Positions 9,895-21,022 of a DNA stretch of 64,000 nucleotides are shown in pieces. The notes under the pieces were generated by a model. The model had not been told where the DNA came from. It saw only the letters and a list, made by a program, of their open reading frames with translations, and made no database searches. The translations under genes were made by a program, and so were the position numbers. Numbering within the stretch: the first letter of the stretch is position 1; every line of letters begins with the position of its first letter. The stretch is taken from NCBI GenBank assembly GCA_949316235.1, contig OX438755.1, forward strand, positions 20,855,151-20,919,150, given 5' to 3'. Source of the DNA: Oegoconia quadripuncta (Eukaryota > Arthropoda > Insecta > Lepidoptera > Autostichidae).

Positions 9895-10160
9895 CCGCTC
9901 ATACTGGAAGTGTTACCATCATCATGCGGCCGCATGTATATAGTTACACTCAAAATTGCAGGCATAGTTTTTCAAATACCTTGCAATTTCTAAAGAAACG
10001 TAATCTTAACACAAAACACACTACTTATTATTGCCAATTTTGCAGTGGTATCGTCGCTCTCTCTCTCAGGGCACTAGTTGAAAATCAATCTTACCGCTAT
10101 AGGTGAGGATCCACACTGAAAGGTGACCCATTTGTGGTACAAATACACATACAACTCTCT
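9895..10160 (+). pseudogene. LINE-D 3' fragment
   Basis: Matches the reverse complement of 50105-50240 (CCGCTATAGGTGAGGATCCA, CCCATTTGTGGTAC). The upstream part TTTCTAAAGAAACGTAATCTTA is where related copies encode the LINE C-terminus (FKKR.KAHL). Highly degenerate. Confidence 0.6.
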
Positions 10161-10407
10161 TGGCCTTCAGCTATAGTTCTCGTGACCTCCTCAATAAAAT
10201 TATTAATACTTCACTCAAGGGGGTCGACATCACGAAATTAGCTGAGGCCGAAAATGCATTGTCGCGAAGCTGTCCGAGTGAAAGCCTACCCGCAAAACAG
10301 TCTGTACAAATGTTATGAAACGAACCGATCTGCATCAAAATTCAAAAAGATCTACTTGATTCCGCTGTGAGTCAGTAGAATCTACGAGATCTATAGTGGC
10401 ATTTTTT

Positions 10408-10566
10408 ATCATTCATTTAACATTGCTGTTTGGCGGCAGACTTAGACAAGATTGTGGTGGATATTTAATTACAATAAAATTTTGCCCGCCTGGCGGCTAT
10501 TAAAATACCCTAGCACCAACCAAAACGAGTACAAAACATGTACACCCCTGGGGATCGAACGGAGGC
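10408..10566 (-). repeat. SINE A fragment, diverged
   Basis: Reverse complement of SINE A from the CATTGCTGTTTGGCGGCAGA block to the B-box remnant (CTGGGGATCGAACGGAGG). The tail is missing. Abuts the next LINE fragment. Confidence 0.7.
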
Positions 10567-10735
10567 TGGGTGGTCATTTATTGCACCCGGATGAGTTAAA
10601 ACTATTGCAGCCAGGAAAGCACTGCATTTCTCAAAGCAGCAAACCTGAGTAGCGTAGATCAGTGGCGATCAAAATAGATCGGCAATGGTCGCTGTGATAC
10701 CGAGCTCTGATGACCTGCAACAGCCACATGTACCA
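10567..10735 (+). pseudogene. RNase H-type LINE, 3' end only
   Basis: Parallels 12360-12530 (TTGCACCCGGATGAGTTAAA, GATCGGCAATGGTCGC, TGATGACCTGCAACAGCCAC). It carries the last codons and 3' UTR of the element whose longer copy lies at 11722-12535, here with more substitutions and an in-frame stop. Confidence 0.7.
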
Positions 10736-11207
10736 CCAATCCCTATGTACTACATCTATGCCTCTGTCTGACAGCTGATTAAGGTCAACGGCACAGAAAA
10801 TAATATCTACTAAATCGACTAGTGTTACAATCAATTTATTATTCAATCGGTCACGTAATCTTCGTGTTTGATCAAAAAACATAGACGACTAATCGTTATT
10901 TTATCGTATTAGTCGTTGTCACCCCTAACACAATAATTTGTTTCCAATAACTTTTCCTATAAATAAATAATTTGTATAAAATTTCAATGTAGTTTCAATT
11001 TATATATTGTGCCGTAGGTGAAAAGTCGATTACAAAATCAATGATTATTTTAGCTGATAAAAGCTGCGTGTAGACCAAGCGTACCGGGGTTCGATAATCA
11101 GAATACAATTTCAATAAATTGTAAGTTTAGGAAACCCCCAAAGTCAATATAACATAAGTAATAAAAATAACATTTGGAAACGTCATGACATACAATTTTC
11201 GCTCATT
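10736..11207. other. Unassigned stretch
   Basis: AT-rich sequence with no coding signal or match inside the window that I can see. Confidence 0.4.
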
Positions 11208-11480
11208 CATAAGGCAGACTCACCAGAGAAGAAGGAGCAAGAAATTTTATGATTCGACATAGAAAAAAAACAGAATAATAGATTGGATATCGCCGAGTCT
11301 TTTATGTCCAATATGACTATGCGTTTTTATTATTAGATAGTCAGAAATTTTATAATATCTTGTGACACATAGTTTCGTGAACACTATGTTCTGCCCAATC
11401 AAATAAATACTATGTATCTCTAAGGTTTGCTGATAGAAAACTCTATCGGAGTTAAGCTCGCCTTTGTACATTTTCTATAC
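11208..11480 (-). pseudogene. LINE C-terminal fragment
   Basis: The minus strand encodes YYKISDYL, the same closing motif as the LINE pieces at 15353-15622 and 19832-20152, plus a 3' block with GAGCAAG. The right part (GGCGAGCTT, CTTTGTACA at 11455-11475) resembles LINE-H ends, so two fragments may abut. No intact domain. Confidence 0.5.
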
Positions 11481-11721
11481 AATGCATATTTCTGTGACAG
11501 TTATGTGTACAATAAAGATATTAAGATAGTTTCCGTTAATTGTGGTTTTAAATTTATTTAAAGGAACCTTATTATAAAAACGTATACATTGACAATGTGC
11601 AATAAAAAGTATTTAATTGATTGTCCCTTGAATGACTTGGTGACTTGGTAACTTTGTGTAAGCGACTGATATGCACAGCAAATTTATTTTATGTCTTGTA
11701 TTTATATATGTATGCCTCCAT

Positions 11722-12535
11722 ATTCCAAGCAGAAGTATACGCCATAATAGAGTGCGCGGAAATCATTCTGCACAAACGCTACGTCAACCATACCATCTAT
11801 ATATCCACTCAGATAGCCAGGCGGCTCTTTTGGCCCTAGCCTCAGACAAAATTGTCTCAAGGCTGGTTGAAAACTGCAGGCTTACTTTAAATACCCTGTG
11901 CAAAACAAACAGGGTCTTTCTTCGTTGGGTCCCGGGGCACGCAGGCATCGAAGGCAACGAAAAAGCCGACGAACTAGCGAAATTAGGGGCTAGCGGATCC
12001 CAGTACGGCCCTGAGCCTTTCTGCGGTATCTCAAAAAGCCTAATTCGCTTTACCCTAAGGAACCGGTGCACCCAAGCAGCTCTTAAACTCTGGACGAACA
12101 CGCCAGGTTTAACACACTCCAAATCACTAATCAAAGCCTTCAACAAGAAGGCGGCCGGCGAAGCGCTGGCACTCAGTAGGAACAATTTACGCATTCTCAC
12201 AAGGGCACTAACGGGACACTGCTGTCTGAGCAAACACATGCTCAACATAGGGCTCCGAGAAACAGGAATGTGCAGACTTTGCCTCCTCGCAGAGGAAACA
12301 CCTGCACATCTGCTGTGTGAATGTGGCCCGCTAATGCGTAAACGCAATATCCACCTGGGCAGCCACTTATTACACCCGGATGAGATAAAAACCATCGGTG
12401 CCAGGAAAATTATCCAATTCCTCAAAGAGGCAAACCTGAGCAACGAACTGTAGGTTAGTGGCGATCACAATAGATCGGCAACGGTCGCAGTGATACAGGT
12501 CTCCGATGACCTGCAACAGCCACACACACATACAA
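11722..12535 (+). pseudogene. RNase H and zinc-finger C-terminus of a non-LTR retrotransposon
   Basis: C-terminal part of an I/Loa-like LINE polyprotein that carries its own RNase H. The catalytic glutamate context (FQAEVYAIIECAE) is in one frame at about 11722-11770. The rest is in the next frame from about 11790, with D in HSDSQAALLAL and the block WVPGHAGIEGNEKADELAK holding the late H and D. The first RNase H aspartate is lost by 5' truncation. A CCHC-type finger follows (CRLCLLAEETPAHLLCEC). The frame closes at 12453. Its 3' UTR (GTGGCGATCACAATAGATCG, GACCTGCAACAGCCAC) ends near an ACAATACAATA repeat. One frameshift plus truncation make it inactive. Confidence 0.85.
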
Positions 12536-12639
12536 TACAATACAATATATATGTATTTCATAATTATTCCTAAACAATTGCTTGCCAAAAGAATATGAAT
12601 CATACAAACACACAGAACAACTGGTGACAAATGGGCATG

Positions 12640-12880
12640 TCCAAGTAGATTAGACCCAAAGATATTGTTTAAACATTTTCTAAACGGCTTATCCGATTTC
12701 CATCAGACACGCTAAGAACTAACGCCAGAAAACCAGCTTTCAAATAAAAAAAACCGCATCCAAATTAGCTCAGCCGTCAATGAGCTACGGTACCGCAACC
12801 ACAGACAGACCCACTCACGCATAGCGGTAAAATTTATAACACCCCTCTTTTTGCATCGGGCTTTAAAGAAACTGTAGACT
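12640..12880. repeat. Diverged dispersed repeat
   Basis: Blocks such as TAAACGGCTTATCCGATTTC and ATAACACCCCTCTTTTTGCA are of a type I associate with common lepidopteran interspersed repeats. The family is not assigned and no ORF is present. Confidence 0.35.
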
Positions 12881-13039
12881 AACCTAACACAACACCCGTC
12901 GTTTTTCGTCGAGGGTTAAATTACAAATATATTCATTTATATATCATTTATATGTTCGTGTATATATTCATTTATATATTCGTAGGCTTATTTATGTACT
13001 TATTATTATGTACTTAATATTTATTTTCTTATTTTCATT

Positions 13040-13210
13040 TTACTTGTGTGCACTCTATGTTTCCCCTTCACTATTGTTATTTCCTATGTTGGGTTTGCTG
13101 GAAGATATCTCTTTAGGGATAAGCTCGCCTTTTGTATATCTTACTCTTAAGTATCACTGTAATTGTTTTCTGTGTATGCAATAAAGTGTTAAATAAATAA
13201 ATAAATAAAA
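13040..13210 (+). repeat. LINE-H 3' end, copy 1
   Basis: GGATAAGCTCGCCTTTTGTA and TATGCAATAAAGTGTTAAAT then an (AAAT) tail. The same block occurs at 48436-48565 and, reversed, at 16461-16600, and in related form at 57470-57594. The stem CTCTTTAGGGATAAG-type block is a recurrent feature of this CR1-like end. Confidence 0.7.
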
Positions 13211-13286
13211 GCTTTTTCCCACTCAAAAATTTTAAGTCACTTGTCTTGCACTTGTCATTTCATATTTATTGCAACGCATATACCTA

Positions 13287-13345
13287 CCAGTAAGTTTTTA
13301 CCGTAAGGAAAAAAATAAGGCATATTAATAAGTGAAATATAATAA
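13287..13345 (+). repeat. Repeat L copy
   Basis: Core TTTTTACCGTAAGGAAAAAA followed by GGCATATTAATAAGTGAAAT. One of eight copies in the window. Confidence 0.6.
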
Positions 13346-13374
13346 TATTTTGTTCGATAGGTATATTCTGTTCA

Positions 13375-13565
13375 CCATCATCATCATCAGCCCGTAAACA
13401 TCCCACTGCAGGAATATAGGCCTTCCCTCGTATGATGAGGGAGTATGGGCCATAGTCCGCCACGCTGGTCTAATGCGGGTTGGGGACTTCACATACCATT
13501 GATTTTTTATTTCTCCGGCATGCAGGTTTCCTCACGATGTTTTCCTTCACCGTATAAGAGCAGTC
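13375..13565. repeat. RTE-type LINE 3' end
   Basis: CATCCCACTGCAGGAATATA, GGCCTTCCCTCGTATGATGA, GGGTTGGGGACTTCACATAC and TTTCCTCACGATGTTTTCCT belong to a very common lepidopteran RTE-type 3' end. No coding sequence remains. Confidence 0.65.
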
Positions 13566-13589
13566 CGATAAATGCACATAAATAATTAA

Positions 13590-13850
13590 ATAAAATTTAA
13601 AACCTTGACTGGATTCGCGTTTGACCACAATCTCACCTGGAAAGTAACGATGTGGTCGAAGATGAAGCATGCGATCCCAGTAAATGCCTATTCATTCTGC
13701 TCTTGAAGATCCCAAGGTTGTACGAAAGACTGACGCCGGAAGGGAGTTCCATGTCTTGGCTGATCGGATTATGAATGAAGAATCGAACTTCTTAGTGCGA
13801 ATGTTCGGTATATTAACTATATACGGGTGGAATATTATATATACCAGAAG
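13590..13850 (-). pseudogene. LINE-P 3' fragment, copy 1
   Basis: Contiguous from the 3' UTR (ACTGGATTCGCGTTTGACCA) through CTGCTCTTGAAGATCCCAAG to the C-terminal codons. It shows the uninterrupted form of the site where the CR1-like LINE at 35791-41214 inserted in another copy. Unlike the 41215-41405 copy its reading frame is broken. Confidence 0.7.
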
Positions 13851-14159
13851 TCGAGTTTTGAATATCAGAAGCTTAAGGCCTTCTCTTTGTAAAGAAAATT
13901 ACATTTCGTTGTATTACAAAAATCTTATTCTATTCGGTTTGATGTTTTGCCTCAGCTATTATGTTTCTCAGAAAAGCTTCTGTTTTCTTATAAGCAATCA
14001 GGATTTGCTTGAATTTTTAACGAAACCCCGCTTCGATCCTAAGCAAATGGGGTCTTGTTTCGCTCCATCAACATAATCTATGCGCTCAAGATTTTGGCAG
14101 TTAAAATATTGGCGGCTCTTGTTTACTTTAGAGCAACGCCTAAACCCAGGGTCAATCTA

Positions 14160-14290
14160 AGTTTTGTACGCATTCTGTGTAATGTTTAACCGACTTCAAA
14201 AAGGAAAACGTACTCAATACGGTCGTTTGTATTTACACGGATGTATCCGCGATTTGGCAGTTGATTCACATGGTTCTTTTTGTAAATGAA
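14160..14290. repeat. Dispersed repeat end (AACCGACTTC type)
   Basis: ACCGACTTCAAAAAGGAAAA is a frequent start of lepidopteran interspersed repeats and echoes blocks near 19225 and 22265. Otherwise AT-rich without a gene. Confidence 0.35.
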
Positions 14291-14621
14291 AAATAGAGTA
14301 GAATACAAATATTTATTTGCTTATGATTAATTATATATAATATAATTAATACTTCATTATGAGATCTTATATTCAAATACAGAAATTCGTATTCAGCCAA
14401 CCTCACCGTACGTGGCATGCCAATATTAAAATTAGCCAAACACAGACACATGAAAAAAAATCAATAAAATACATGGTAATTAAAATAGTCAATATACATA
14501 ATTACAATTATAACGTTTAAAAATTGAAAACATAACAATTAACATAATTAATGTCATGCAATTTCAATTGACAATTAATTTCAATATTTATATTATCATA
14601 GTAACATGTCCTTATATCCTT

Positions 14622-14668
14622 AAGACATACACACAGCGCCATCTAGTTCCACAGTAACCACACCAACT
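14622..14668 (-). repeat. SINE B tail fragment
   Basis: ACACAGCGCCATCTAGTTCC is the reversed SINE B tail. The head and body are absent. Confidence 0.65.
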
Positions 14669-14921
14669 TAATTATTGCATGAAACAGGTCGTACAGAGGA
14701 TCGAAAGGGCGTTAAAACTAAAAAATTAACTATTGAGATGTAAAAAAAATGATTAGAATAACGGTGCGACTGAGTTGAAATCTGGAAATCAATGTGCCAA
14801 AAAAAAGGGAATCCGTCAGTTCATCAGTCAGTCAGTCAGTTTAAAATGTCGAATTTGAACACCAATAACCGAAACCCACCAATGAGCATCAGCTCAAAAG
14901 AACAACACCGTTACAAACCGA

Positions 14922-15010
14922 CGTCACTGAATCAGTCACTACAATGTAAAAAATTATTTTATTGAAATGCTCGTATCTCTCAATTATTCTATGTTCACTG
15001 TCATAATTAT
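14922..15010 (+). repeat. Short dispersed repeat shared with 18740-18840
   Basis: TTATTTTATTGAAATGCTCG and TATCTCTCAATTA occur in both. A related piece lies reversed at 22225-22280 inside another insertion. Confidence 0.5.
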
Positions 15011-15129
15011 TATTATTTCTACTTTAAAAAAAAATTATTTCGAAGTCGACGCTCCTCCGTATAGCTAGCTAGCTATTTGCCTCTGCATGTACCGACCCCT
15101 GTACGCAGTCTATTGAGTGACTTCTACTC

Positions 15130-15650
15130 CAAAATCAAAATCGCTTTAATTTGTAGGTACACAGGGTACACTTAAAATATTCAGATTTTACATTTTTTGA
15201 GCTACTGCTTGTTCAAAAGGCAATTTTCCCCTGAGAAGAACGAGCAAGAAACTCGAGAGATTGCTCTTTAAGAAATTATTAATTATTAATAATTATTTTA
15301 TATTACAATATTTCATTATTAATTGTGAAATAGCCTGGTTATACGAACCTGTTTATGTCCATGAATGTTTATCATCTAAATAATCTGATATTTTATAATA
15401 TGCTTTCTCAATAAGTTTCTGTTTTATAGTATCTTTAAATTTATTGAAAGGAAGATTTTGTATATCAACAGGAACCTTATTGAAAAAGAGTATACATAAC
15501 CCTTTGAATGAATTACTGACTTTGCGGAGGCGCCTTATGTGACCTGCAAGTTTATCTTTATTTCTTGTATTGACATTTTTGACACTATTTTTCCTAAGTG
15601 ATGCTATATTTTTTTTTGACATATATTAGATTTTCTAAAATGTACTGTGA
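15130..15650 (-). pseudogene. LINE C-terminus and 3' UTR, 5'-truncated
   Basis: The minus-strand 89-codon frame (15622-15353) reads NTRNKDKLAGHIRRLRKVSN and LFFNKVPVDIQNLPFNKFK, then YYKISDYL. This is the typical C-terminal tail of CR1/Jockey-like ORF2 that follows the RT. The 3' UTR continues to about 15130 (GGTACACAGGGTACAC, reversed) and matches 32600-32750 and 33477-33655. No RT core is present. Confidence 0.75.
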
Positions 15651-16369
15651 CGAAAAGGTTAGAATATTATACTCCAGATCATGACATGTGGAAGTTTCTC
15701 TGCAGGTGGACTAAAGGTCGGTAGTGAGAGCTCTTCCCACAGCTGGACGTGAAATTGATTGGTGGAAGATAATATTTTCATAAATTAAAATTTTATAAAT
15801 TAAAGCTTCTATAAACTTCTATCGAAATACACCTACCTACTCGAAATAGACTCTCGATATAAATAAAACACCAAAATACTTAGTAAATATTAAACAAACT
15901 ATTAGAAATAGGTTTATGAATAACCTATAGTGCTAGACATGGCGTAGATATTAACTAAAGACAACGGAAGCACATTTGCATAGAGAATCCCTAAGATGCA
16001 AATGAACTAGCTCTTAAACTTACTAAGTTAATTTTCGAGAATAAAATTGAGTCTAGGAAATAACCTCGTTTGTAAGTTTCAACTTCTTGTTGCGATATAG
16101 GCAGATCCAGTAGCGAAACATATTAAAATCTTTGTTCTAACATGCTAGGGGAATTTTTTTGACCACCTCCTGTAGCGTGCGAAAAAAAAAAAATGTTCTT
16201 TGTAAAAGTCAAATAGAAATTTCCAGTGGGAAGGGGAGTGTTCCTGGTGGAAACGGATACCAGGGAAGTTTATATGTTCACAAGACGAGGACATGATCAA
16301 TCCGGGGCTCAGTGTAAACAAAATAAGGTTTACGATTCGGAGGTCGCGGGACATGATTAGTGCTCTGTT
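15651..16369. other. Unassigned stretch
   Basis: No gene or clear repeat. A minus-strand 69-codon frame at 16145-16354 lacks any recognisable motif. Confidence 0.35.
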
Positions 16370-16460
16370 TGGTTAGTGGTAGGGCATTTTAAATTGTGGT
16401 GGTCCATCTTATCTAAATCTGCCCACTGGTTTGAGGTCAAATGCTAACCCGTTTCTTTTA
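16370..16460 (+). repeat. SINE A with large internal deletion
   Basis: TTAGTGGTAGGGCATTTTAA, then CATCTTATCTAAATCTGCCC, then straight to TGAGGTCAAATGCTAACCCG. About 150 bp of the usual body is missing. Confidence 0.65.
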
Positions 16461-16600
16461 TTTATTTAAATTATAATTTATTGCATACGAGCACACATAA
16501 AAGTCAAATTTAGACTAGATACAGGATGTACAAAATGCACTAGCTTATCTCTTAAAAGAGATTTCTTCCAGCAAGACCCTGCAGATTTGCATGTTGTGCA
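16461..16600 (-). repeat. LINE-H 3' end, reversed
   Basis: TTTATTGCATACGAGCACAC and TCTTAAAAGAGATTTCTTCC are the reverse of the LINE-H terminus. The AAATAAAT tail lies at the left. Confidence 0.6.
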
Positions 16601-16763
16601 TAAAAATCTGTAAACATAACAGGCTTATCGAACAAATGTCCAAAGCCTTCGACTCTGTTATGGCATAGTCCTGTTACCTAGATAAAATTAAAATGTTATC
16701 TAAAAAATCGATGGCTTGCTTTGGGTATTATTATACGAATTTAATTATATAAAACATCAACAT

Positions 16764-16870
16764 ATGACGACCTTGGTGTAGTGGATAGTGACCCTGTCAG
16801 CGAAACCAACGGTTGCGGGTTCCGAATCCTGCGATGGATAAATGTTTGTGTGCTGAATACGAACTTTTAA
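16764..16870 (+). repeat. SINE C head fragment
   Basis: GACCTTGGTGTAGTGGATAG and GTCAGCGAAACCAACGGTTG, with a one-base insertion in the B-box region (GGTTCCGAATCCTGC). Truncated after about 105 bp. Confidence 0.7.
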
Positions 16871-17904
16871 AAAGTCGGAGAAAATATGATTTCCAATTAA
16901 AATTCGTATGACCTATCATGAACCCTAGGAATCCCGCCAGACGCATATCAATTTCCGGCAGGCTAGTGTTTAGTTACTAAAGGAAAGGTAGTTTGTGGGA
17001 CTGTAAATAATACACTCATGCGCTTTCCCTGCACCCTCCCCACCACATCCCACCTCGCAACCCTTTAAGCTACCCCAGGCGGCACCTCAGTTAACAAAAG
17101 TTGCCGTTGGACGTTCAGATTGGGATGTGTTGACAGGATTTGTTTTCTAATCACATGTTTTTAATCATTTTAAAAACTAAATTATTGTAGTCATTACAAT
17201 TTTGGTTAAATTTTGAGTATGACGTCAAAAAAAAAAATTACAAGATAAATAGGTGATGACATTCGAAAGTTTTTGAAAAAGATTTGGACGAAGGTTTAGA
17301 GTTCTTTTTAAGCGTCCTTAATACTTTTTTATGGCGCAGTGGTAACAGATTTGACCGCAACTGGTTTTTTATCTGTAAGGTATACTATTCACCTAATTTT
17401 GGCAAAAAAAATCAAGCATGTATCTCAATAAATTATCTCACTATGACTAATAATCTCGATTAAATTAAAATTTTGCAAATAAATACAAAAAAATGATTCG
17501 GATACCCTTAAGTGTGCTCTATCTCTGGACGTCCGGTTATCACTATTATTTAATTAGACAAGACACCCTCCTTACCGTATTATATCTATATTGCGTCTGG
17601 TTACTGCTAGTATCTATTTTATTTATGTCCATCGATTGCGGCGAAAGTTTTGCAACTCTTATCTTCCTAACACTAAATTGAATTAAGGGGCAGAGCGGCC
17701 TGACTTGCAATAAGAAAATTAATTTATCATTTAGTGTCACTGTTGCTAATGAAAAGGAATGACGAGTGAAATTATGAATAAATGGAGTGGTCAGAGATAT
17801 CCTAAACATTAGCGTTTTAGTATTCTATACCATAAAAGATTAATGTTTAAGCAACACCCATGCAGTGGCGTGCTTAGGTTTTCTGAATAGGGTAAGTCCT
17901 CCTC
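16871..17904. other. Unassigned stretch
   Basis: A C-rich patch at 17015-17100 stands out from the AT-rich surroundings. At 17785-17850 a segment (GGTCAGAGATATCCTAAACA) resembles pieces near 31580, 53110 and 57885, so a diverged repeat is present. No gene. Confidence 0.35.
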
Positions 17905-18115
17905 CGCCTCCGTGGCTTAATGTAAACAACGATGGGTTTACGACTCGGAGGTCGCGGGTTCGATCCCTAGCGGGGTACATGTTTAAGTACTCGGTTTGGT
18001 TTGTGGTAGGGCATATTAAATGTCCGCCTGGCTAGCTACCACCATCTTATCTAAATCTGCTGCCAAACAACAATGTCAATAGCATTGTTGTGTTCCGGTT
18101 GTTAGAGATCTTTTT
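17905..18115 (+). repeat. SINE A, head and body, 3'-truncated
   Basis: Head from CCTCCGTGGCTTAATGTAAA through the B-box GGTTCGATCCCTAGCGGGGT, then body to CGGTTGTTAGAGATC. The last 100 bp and the tail are missing. Confidence 0.8.
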
Positions 18116-18134
18116 GTATTGGTTTGATGTATCT

Positions 18135-18400
18135 GACGACCTGTTTGGTGTAGTGGTTAGCAACTCTGGCCACTATACCAAAAGGTTGCGGGTTCGAATC
18201 CCGCTAGGGGCATATGTTTGTGTGATGAATACAGACATTTGTACCCGAGTTATGGATGTTTACATTTAAAATAAGTATTTATTTACAAAAAAAAATGTAT
18301 TTTTGTAGTATATCAACCATCTGGTATCCACAACACAAGCATATAGTTGCTTACTGTGGAACTAGATGGCGCTGTGTGTATGTCTAAGGATATTTTATAT
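18135..18400 (+). repeat. SINE B, complete copy 1
   Basis: tRNA-like head with an A-box (TGGTGTAGTGGTTAGCAACT) and a B-box (GGTTCGAATCCCGC), so transcription by RNA polymerase III is expected. The body has GAGTTATGGATGTTTAC and CATCTGGTATCCACAACACA. The tail has GGAACTAGATGGCGCTGTGT. It is not a functional tRNA gene, because the sequence after the B-box does not close a clover-leaf. Confidence 0.85.
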
Positions 18401-18739
18401 ATCTGTTACGAAATAACTATTTAGTAATCTGTGGCATGACGTAACACTTCCAATATATGAGTGTCTCGCGGCGTTCACATTTCCGATAGCGTCCCACGGC
18501 CAGCATTACACTGGTAGTTATTCATGTAATCTTAAATATAAAAAATAACTCTCGAAACCATATTATGATATAATCGAAATACACCATTAAACTGTGTTAA
18601 TTGCTAAAAATCTTCGTAATAGTTTAACAGATTTTCATCTTGCGTCTAAAAATCTGTCCTCACGTTTATTTAAAAAAACCACACTCAAGTTATCAAACAC
18701 ATACCTAACACCCGTCGAAATGACTTGATTACAACTTTC

Positions 18740-18840
18740 ACCAAAAAAAAACTGACTTCAATCAGCCTCTACAAAGTAAAAAATAATTTTATTGAAATGC
18801 TCGTATCTCTCAATCAGTTATTTTCTATCTTCACTGTCGT
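18740..18840 (+). repeat. Short dispersed repeat shared with 14922-15010
   Basis: ATTTTATTGAAATGCTCGTA and TCTCTCAATCAG are nearly identical to the other copy. Confidence 0.5.
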
Positions 18841-18906
18841 AATTAATTATATTAATTATATTGTACTATATGAAAATATAATTAACTGTGATAATAATGT
18901 ATATTT

Positions 18907-19172
18907 GACGACCTGTTTGGTGTAGTGGTTAGCAACTCTGACCACTATACCAAAAGGTTGCGGGTACGAATCCCGCTAGGGGCATATGGTTGTGTGATGA
19001 ATACGAATATGTGTACCCGAGATATGAATGTGTTCATTTAAAATAAGTATTTATTTACAAAAAAAATATGTATTTTTGTAGTATATCAAACATCTGGTAT
19101 CCACAACACAAGCTGATAGTAGCTTACTGTGGAACTAGATGGCGCTTTGTGTATGTCTAAGGATATTTATTT
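18907..19172 (+). repeat. SINE B, complete copy 2
   Basis: Very similar to 18135-18400, with one substitution in the B-box (GGTACGAATCCCGC). The tail retains ACTAGATGGCGCTTTGTGTA. Confidence 0.85.
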
Positions 19173-19609
19173 ATTATATTGATTTACATTGAATTGTAGC
19201 GCCGAGATTGAGAACCTCCTCCTTTTTAACTCGGTTGAAAACCTTATAAATTTTACCAACGATTGTATGCCACTGTCTAGAGATAACGCTTTCCCATATG
19301 GCATTAGTTTATATTCCCGCGGGTATTACTTGAAATTTCGAGATAAAATATGCTAATCCTGTATATAATCTTCTCTGTACTAAATTTCATACAAATTCGT
19401 TGAAGTATTATTATCATGATTATGTATAAACCTTCCCCACTACATACTTAGTGAGATGGCTTAGGAATAGGTTTAATGGCAATCTCATCAACCCATTGTT
19501 AATCTGTGCCTCAATTCTTTGTCCATCAATCAATCATAAAACAAACAGTTGAAATTGTTTGATTTACTAAGCAAATAATATGTTTATATTCGGTATTTTC
19601 GGATCATTC
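19173..19609. other. Unassigned stretch
   Basis: Contains a diverged repeat start (GAGAACCTCCTCCTTTTTAA, 19211 onward). No gene. Confidence 0.35.
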
Positions 19610-20430
19610 AAAATCAAAATCAACATTATTTTATTCAATGTAGGATACAAAAATATCACTTATTGAAAGTCAACATGTTATTTTTTTTTTTTTTAAACTA
19701 CATCGCTTCGCAAGGTGTTATGGTTAGGGAGAAGAAGCGACAAGAAACTCCGCAACAACACATCTTTTCAATTTGTTTCCATCTTTACAATAATATTACA
19801 TTTTATATAACATATTACAAAACAATAGCAATTAACATAACGACCAGCTAACACCAGACTTATCGCCTAAATAATCATCTATCCTGTAATAACCCTTCTT
19901 ACACAGAGTTTCTTTAATGTGGCGTTTAAATTTCAGCTCTGTTAAACTCAATACATGTTCTGGTATTTTATTGTAAAAGCGTATGCTGTGTCCCACAAAG
20001 GATGTGCTAACCTTGCTAAGTCTAAATTGTGGAATTTCAATTTTATTTTTGTTTCTAGTATTCAAATTATGATTATCAGAATGTTTACGAAATAGGCATA
20101 TATTTTTGCGTACATACATTATACTGCCATATATATGTATATTGAGATGCAATAGTTAAAATACTTATTTCTTTAAACAGATCTCTTAGAGAATCACGGC
20201 AGCGTAAATTATATATTGCTCTGATTGCTCTTTTTTGTAGAACAAATATTGTTTGAATATCTGCAGCCCTACCCCACAGTAGTATACCATAAGACATAAT
20301 GCTATGAAAGTAGCTAAAATAAACGAGCCTCGCTGTTTTAATGTCAGTAAGTTGTCTAATCTTACGAACAGCATAAGCAGCTGAACTGAGCCTGCTCGCC
20401 TCTTTGATTTTGATTCCAACGCACAATCAC
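19610..20430 (-). pseudogene. LINE RT thumb and C-terminus, frameshifted
   Basis: The upstream minus frame (20426-20085) has AAYAVRKIRQLTDIKTARLV, FSYFHSIMSYGILLWG and LQKRAIRAIYNL. The downstream frame (20152-19832) has NTRNKNKIEIPQFRLSKVST, IRFYNKIPEHV and GYYRIDDYLGD. Together they form the part of ORF2 after the RT palm in a CR1/Jockey-like LINE, interrupted by a frameshift near 20085-20150. The 3' UTR ends near 19610. The RT core is absent. Confidence 0.8.
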
Positions 20431-20431
20431 C

Positions 20432-20505
20432 AAATGCATCCTGTAAAAGACTGAGAGACAGGCGACCTTGCGACGGTGTTCGAGGCTATGCGATTTAGCG
20501 ATCAT
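20432..20505 (+). repeat. Short repeat, partner of 24868-24925
   Basis: TGTAAAAGACTGAGAGACAG and CGACGGTGTTCGAGGCTATG. The reverse complement is at 24868-24925. Origin unknown. Confidence 0.45.
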
Positions 20506-20873
20506 CGAACGGTCCCCAAAGAGTCTTTTGCAGAATGCAGCCAGTTGGTACTTGGTTGAACCATCCCAGTGGTGACAGCAGTATTCTATGAATTAGTTAA
20601 AAATATGCCCTAGTTAACCTCTAACTGAATTATATAACAACTGGATTACTGGCTATTTACAAACAGGAACACAATAATAAAACGTACCCTCAAACGATTC
20701 TACAGGCCCTTAGGGGAGCGCCGAGCGACGTACATAACTGTCCCCTCTAATTTTTCTTTCTATTCTTTCTCTCGTGTCCATAGGGACATCTCTGATTAAG
20801 TGAGATATATATGTCCTGATCTATCTTGTTTATTATTACACCCAGTGATTATGTACAGTCAAGTTCAAAATTG
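20506..20873. other. Unassigned stretch
   Basis: No ORF or repeat match identified. GAGCGCCGAGCGACG at about 20715-20735 is locally GC-rich. Confidence 0.35.
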
Positions 20874-21016
20874 CATAAACAGATAACTGGTTCTTATTCC
20901 TTGTATATTTTTTTCCCATATAACTAATATGTAAAAAAAAAATATAACCTTATTCGCTAAAAATAGTGATAGGCACAATGTTAATACAAGGAATAAGAAC
21001 CAGTTATCTGTTTATG
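20874..21016. mobile_element. 143-bp MITE-like foldback, 33-bp perfect arms
   Basis: 20874-20906 and 20984-21016 are exact reverse complements (core AACAGATAACTGGTTCTTAT). The 77-bp loop is AT-rich. There is no coding content. Size and structure fit a miniature inverted-repeat element. I see no clear target duplication. Confidence 0.65.
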
Positions 21017-21022
21017 TTAGCT

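Noticed and set aside
11784..12443. Minus-strand 219-codon ORF
   Set aside because: Shadow of the plus-strand RNase H and zinc-finger LINE fragment.
18135..18215. tRNA genes at the heads of SINE B, SINE C and SINE A copies
   Set aside because: A-box and B-box are present but the acceptor stem does not close and each head continues into a repeated SINE body.
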